Shown here piece by piece: positions 63,504 through 64,000 of a DNA stretch of 64,000 nucleotides (the stretch's first letter is position 1; each line of letters begins with the position of its first letter). The translations under genes were made by a program, and so were the position numbers. Under the pieces are notes generated by a model. That model was not told where the DNA came from. It searched no databases and saw only the letters and a list, made by a program, of their open reading frames with translations. Origin of the DNA: Salticus scenicus (Eukaryota > Arthropoda > Arachnida > Araneae > Salticidae); NCBI GenBank assembly GCA_963930645.1, contig CAWVNO010001151.1:186001-250000 (forward strand). Reading direction: 5' to 3'.

Positions 63504-64000
63504 CCATCGGGAAGTTTGCACGTTGAACCATTTGGCCCGGGGGGCCTTTTTACGCAGACCTTCGGAAGCCGTTCCTACGCTCCGAAAAATTTTTTCGAGT
63601 TTCACATGCCCATCTTCAAACGACGATTCCAAAGAAACTAAAAGAGCCTAAAGATCGCAATCACTTTCAGAATCTGCCAAATATATTCTAGTTTCATAAT
63701 AAAACAATCGGGAAGTTTGCACGTTGAACCATTTGGCCCGGGGGGCCTTTTTACGCAGACCTTCGGCAGCCGTTCCTACGCTCCGAAAATTTTTTTCGAG
63801 TTTCACATGCCCATCTTCAAACGACGATTCCCAAGCAACTAAAAGAGCCTAACGATCGCAATCACTTTCAGAATCTGCGAAATATATTCTAGTTTCATAA
63901 TAACACCATCGGGAAGTTTGCACGTTGAACCATTTGGCTCGGGGGGCCTTTTTACGCAGACCTTCGGAAGCCGTTCCTACGCTCCGAAAAATTTTTTCGA
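63481..64000 (+). repeat. Diverged satellite subfamily, forward, 2.6 units
   Basis: Units start at 63,481 and 63,682, with a third at 63,883 running off the window. The 201-bp period is kept, but each unit carries about 20 differences from the main consensus, including ACCATCGGGAAG, CACGTTGAACCATTTGG, GGGGGGCC for GGGGGGCG, TACGCAGACCTTCGG, GCCGTTCC (one base gained), CTCCGAAAA, TTCGAGTTTC (one base lost), GAGCCTA and CTGCGAAATATA. The gain and loss compensate, so the length is still 201. Identity to the main family is about 89-91% by hand count. The three units also differ from each other (CGGAAGCC or CGGCAGCC, AAAACAATC or ACACCATC). It could be the edge of the array or the start of a neighbouring array of a sister subfamily. 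Confidence 0.95.

Noticed and set aside
63303..63632. 109-codon minus-strand open frame, the longest in the window
   Set aside because: It crosses the tail-to-tail junction, joining a diverged unit read antisense to an inverted main-family unit. Its length is a by-product of the orientation change, and it has no recognisable domain.
1..64000. CRISPR-like array (regular repeats)
   Set aside because: There are no alternating short repeats and unique spacers. The whole 201-bp unit repeats, and the variable sites are point variants.

Overview
The whole window is satellite DNA. One 201-bp unit fills all 64 kb, and I see no credible gene, tRNA, rRNA, transposon, CRISPR array or single-copy spacer. 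A multi-kilobase tandem array of this kind, with higher-order organisation, points to eukaryotic heterochromatin (centromeric, pericentromeric or subtelomeric). The species cannot be read from the sequence and I do not recognise the monomer as a named family. The unit is about 44% GC, and its length is tightly held: of 291 complete forward units, all but 19 are exactly 201 bp.

Layout. (1) Positions 1-58,633: head-to-tail forward array of 291 complete units plus one truncated unit. (2) Positions 58,634-63,480: 24 complete units plus 23 bp of the same family on the opposite strand. (3) Positions 63,481-64,000: forward units of a clearly diverged subfamily (about 89-91% identity to the main consensus, counted by eye), running off the window end. 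The two orientation changes are sharp, each joined within a few shared bases, and both fall in the same AT-rich segment of the monomer.

The units are distinguished by a few linked variant sites. In monomer coordinates, with 1 as the first G of the six-G run, these are: 36/38 (CCTACG, CCTGCG or CTTGCG), 124 (CAATCAC or CAATAAC), 162/165/167 (ATAACATC or AAAAAACC), 196 (TTTAGG or TTTTGG), 12 (TTTTTACG or TTTATACG), 68 (CACATG or CACGTG), 53 (TTTTTTTCG or TTTATTTCG) and 108 (GAGTC or GAATC). Reading them unit by unit gives this alphabet: P = CCTACG/CAATCAC/AAAAAACC/TTTAGG; Q = CCTGCG/CAATAAC/ATAACATC/TTTTGG; R = CCTACG/CAATAAC/ATAACATC/TTTTGG; S = CCTGCG with TTTATTTCG/CAATCAC/ATAACATC/TTTAGG; U = CTTGCG/CAATAAC/TTTTGG, usually with GAATC; t = the same with GAGTC; V = CCTGCG/CAATCAC/ATAACATC/TTTAGG; X = V but TTTTGG; W = TTTATACG + CACGTG + CCTACG/CAATAAC/TTTAGG.

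The letters show a recurrent 7-unit higher-order repeat P-Q-R-S-U-V-W (1,407 bp), a sister 7-unit form P-Q-V-t-V-R-V, a stretch of strict alternation with V (402-bp dimer), and several younger amplifications that share private mutations: 804 bp (x2), 602 bp (x2), 3,015 bp (two independent sets), 3,818 bp, about 5.0-5.2 kb, and 4,221 bp. Several unit boundaries are chimeric monomers, as expected from unequal exchange. The window is therefore a readable record of satellite turnover, inversion and subfamily replacement, not a gene-bearing region.
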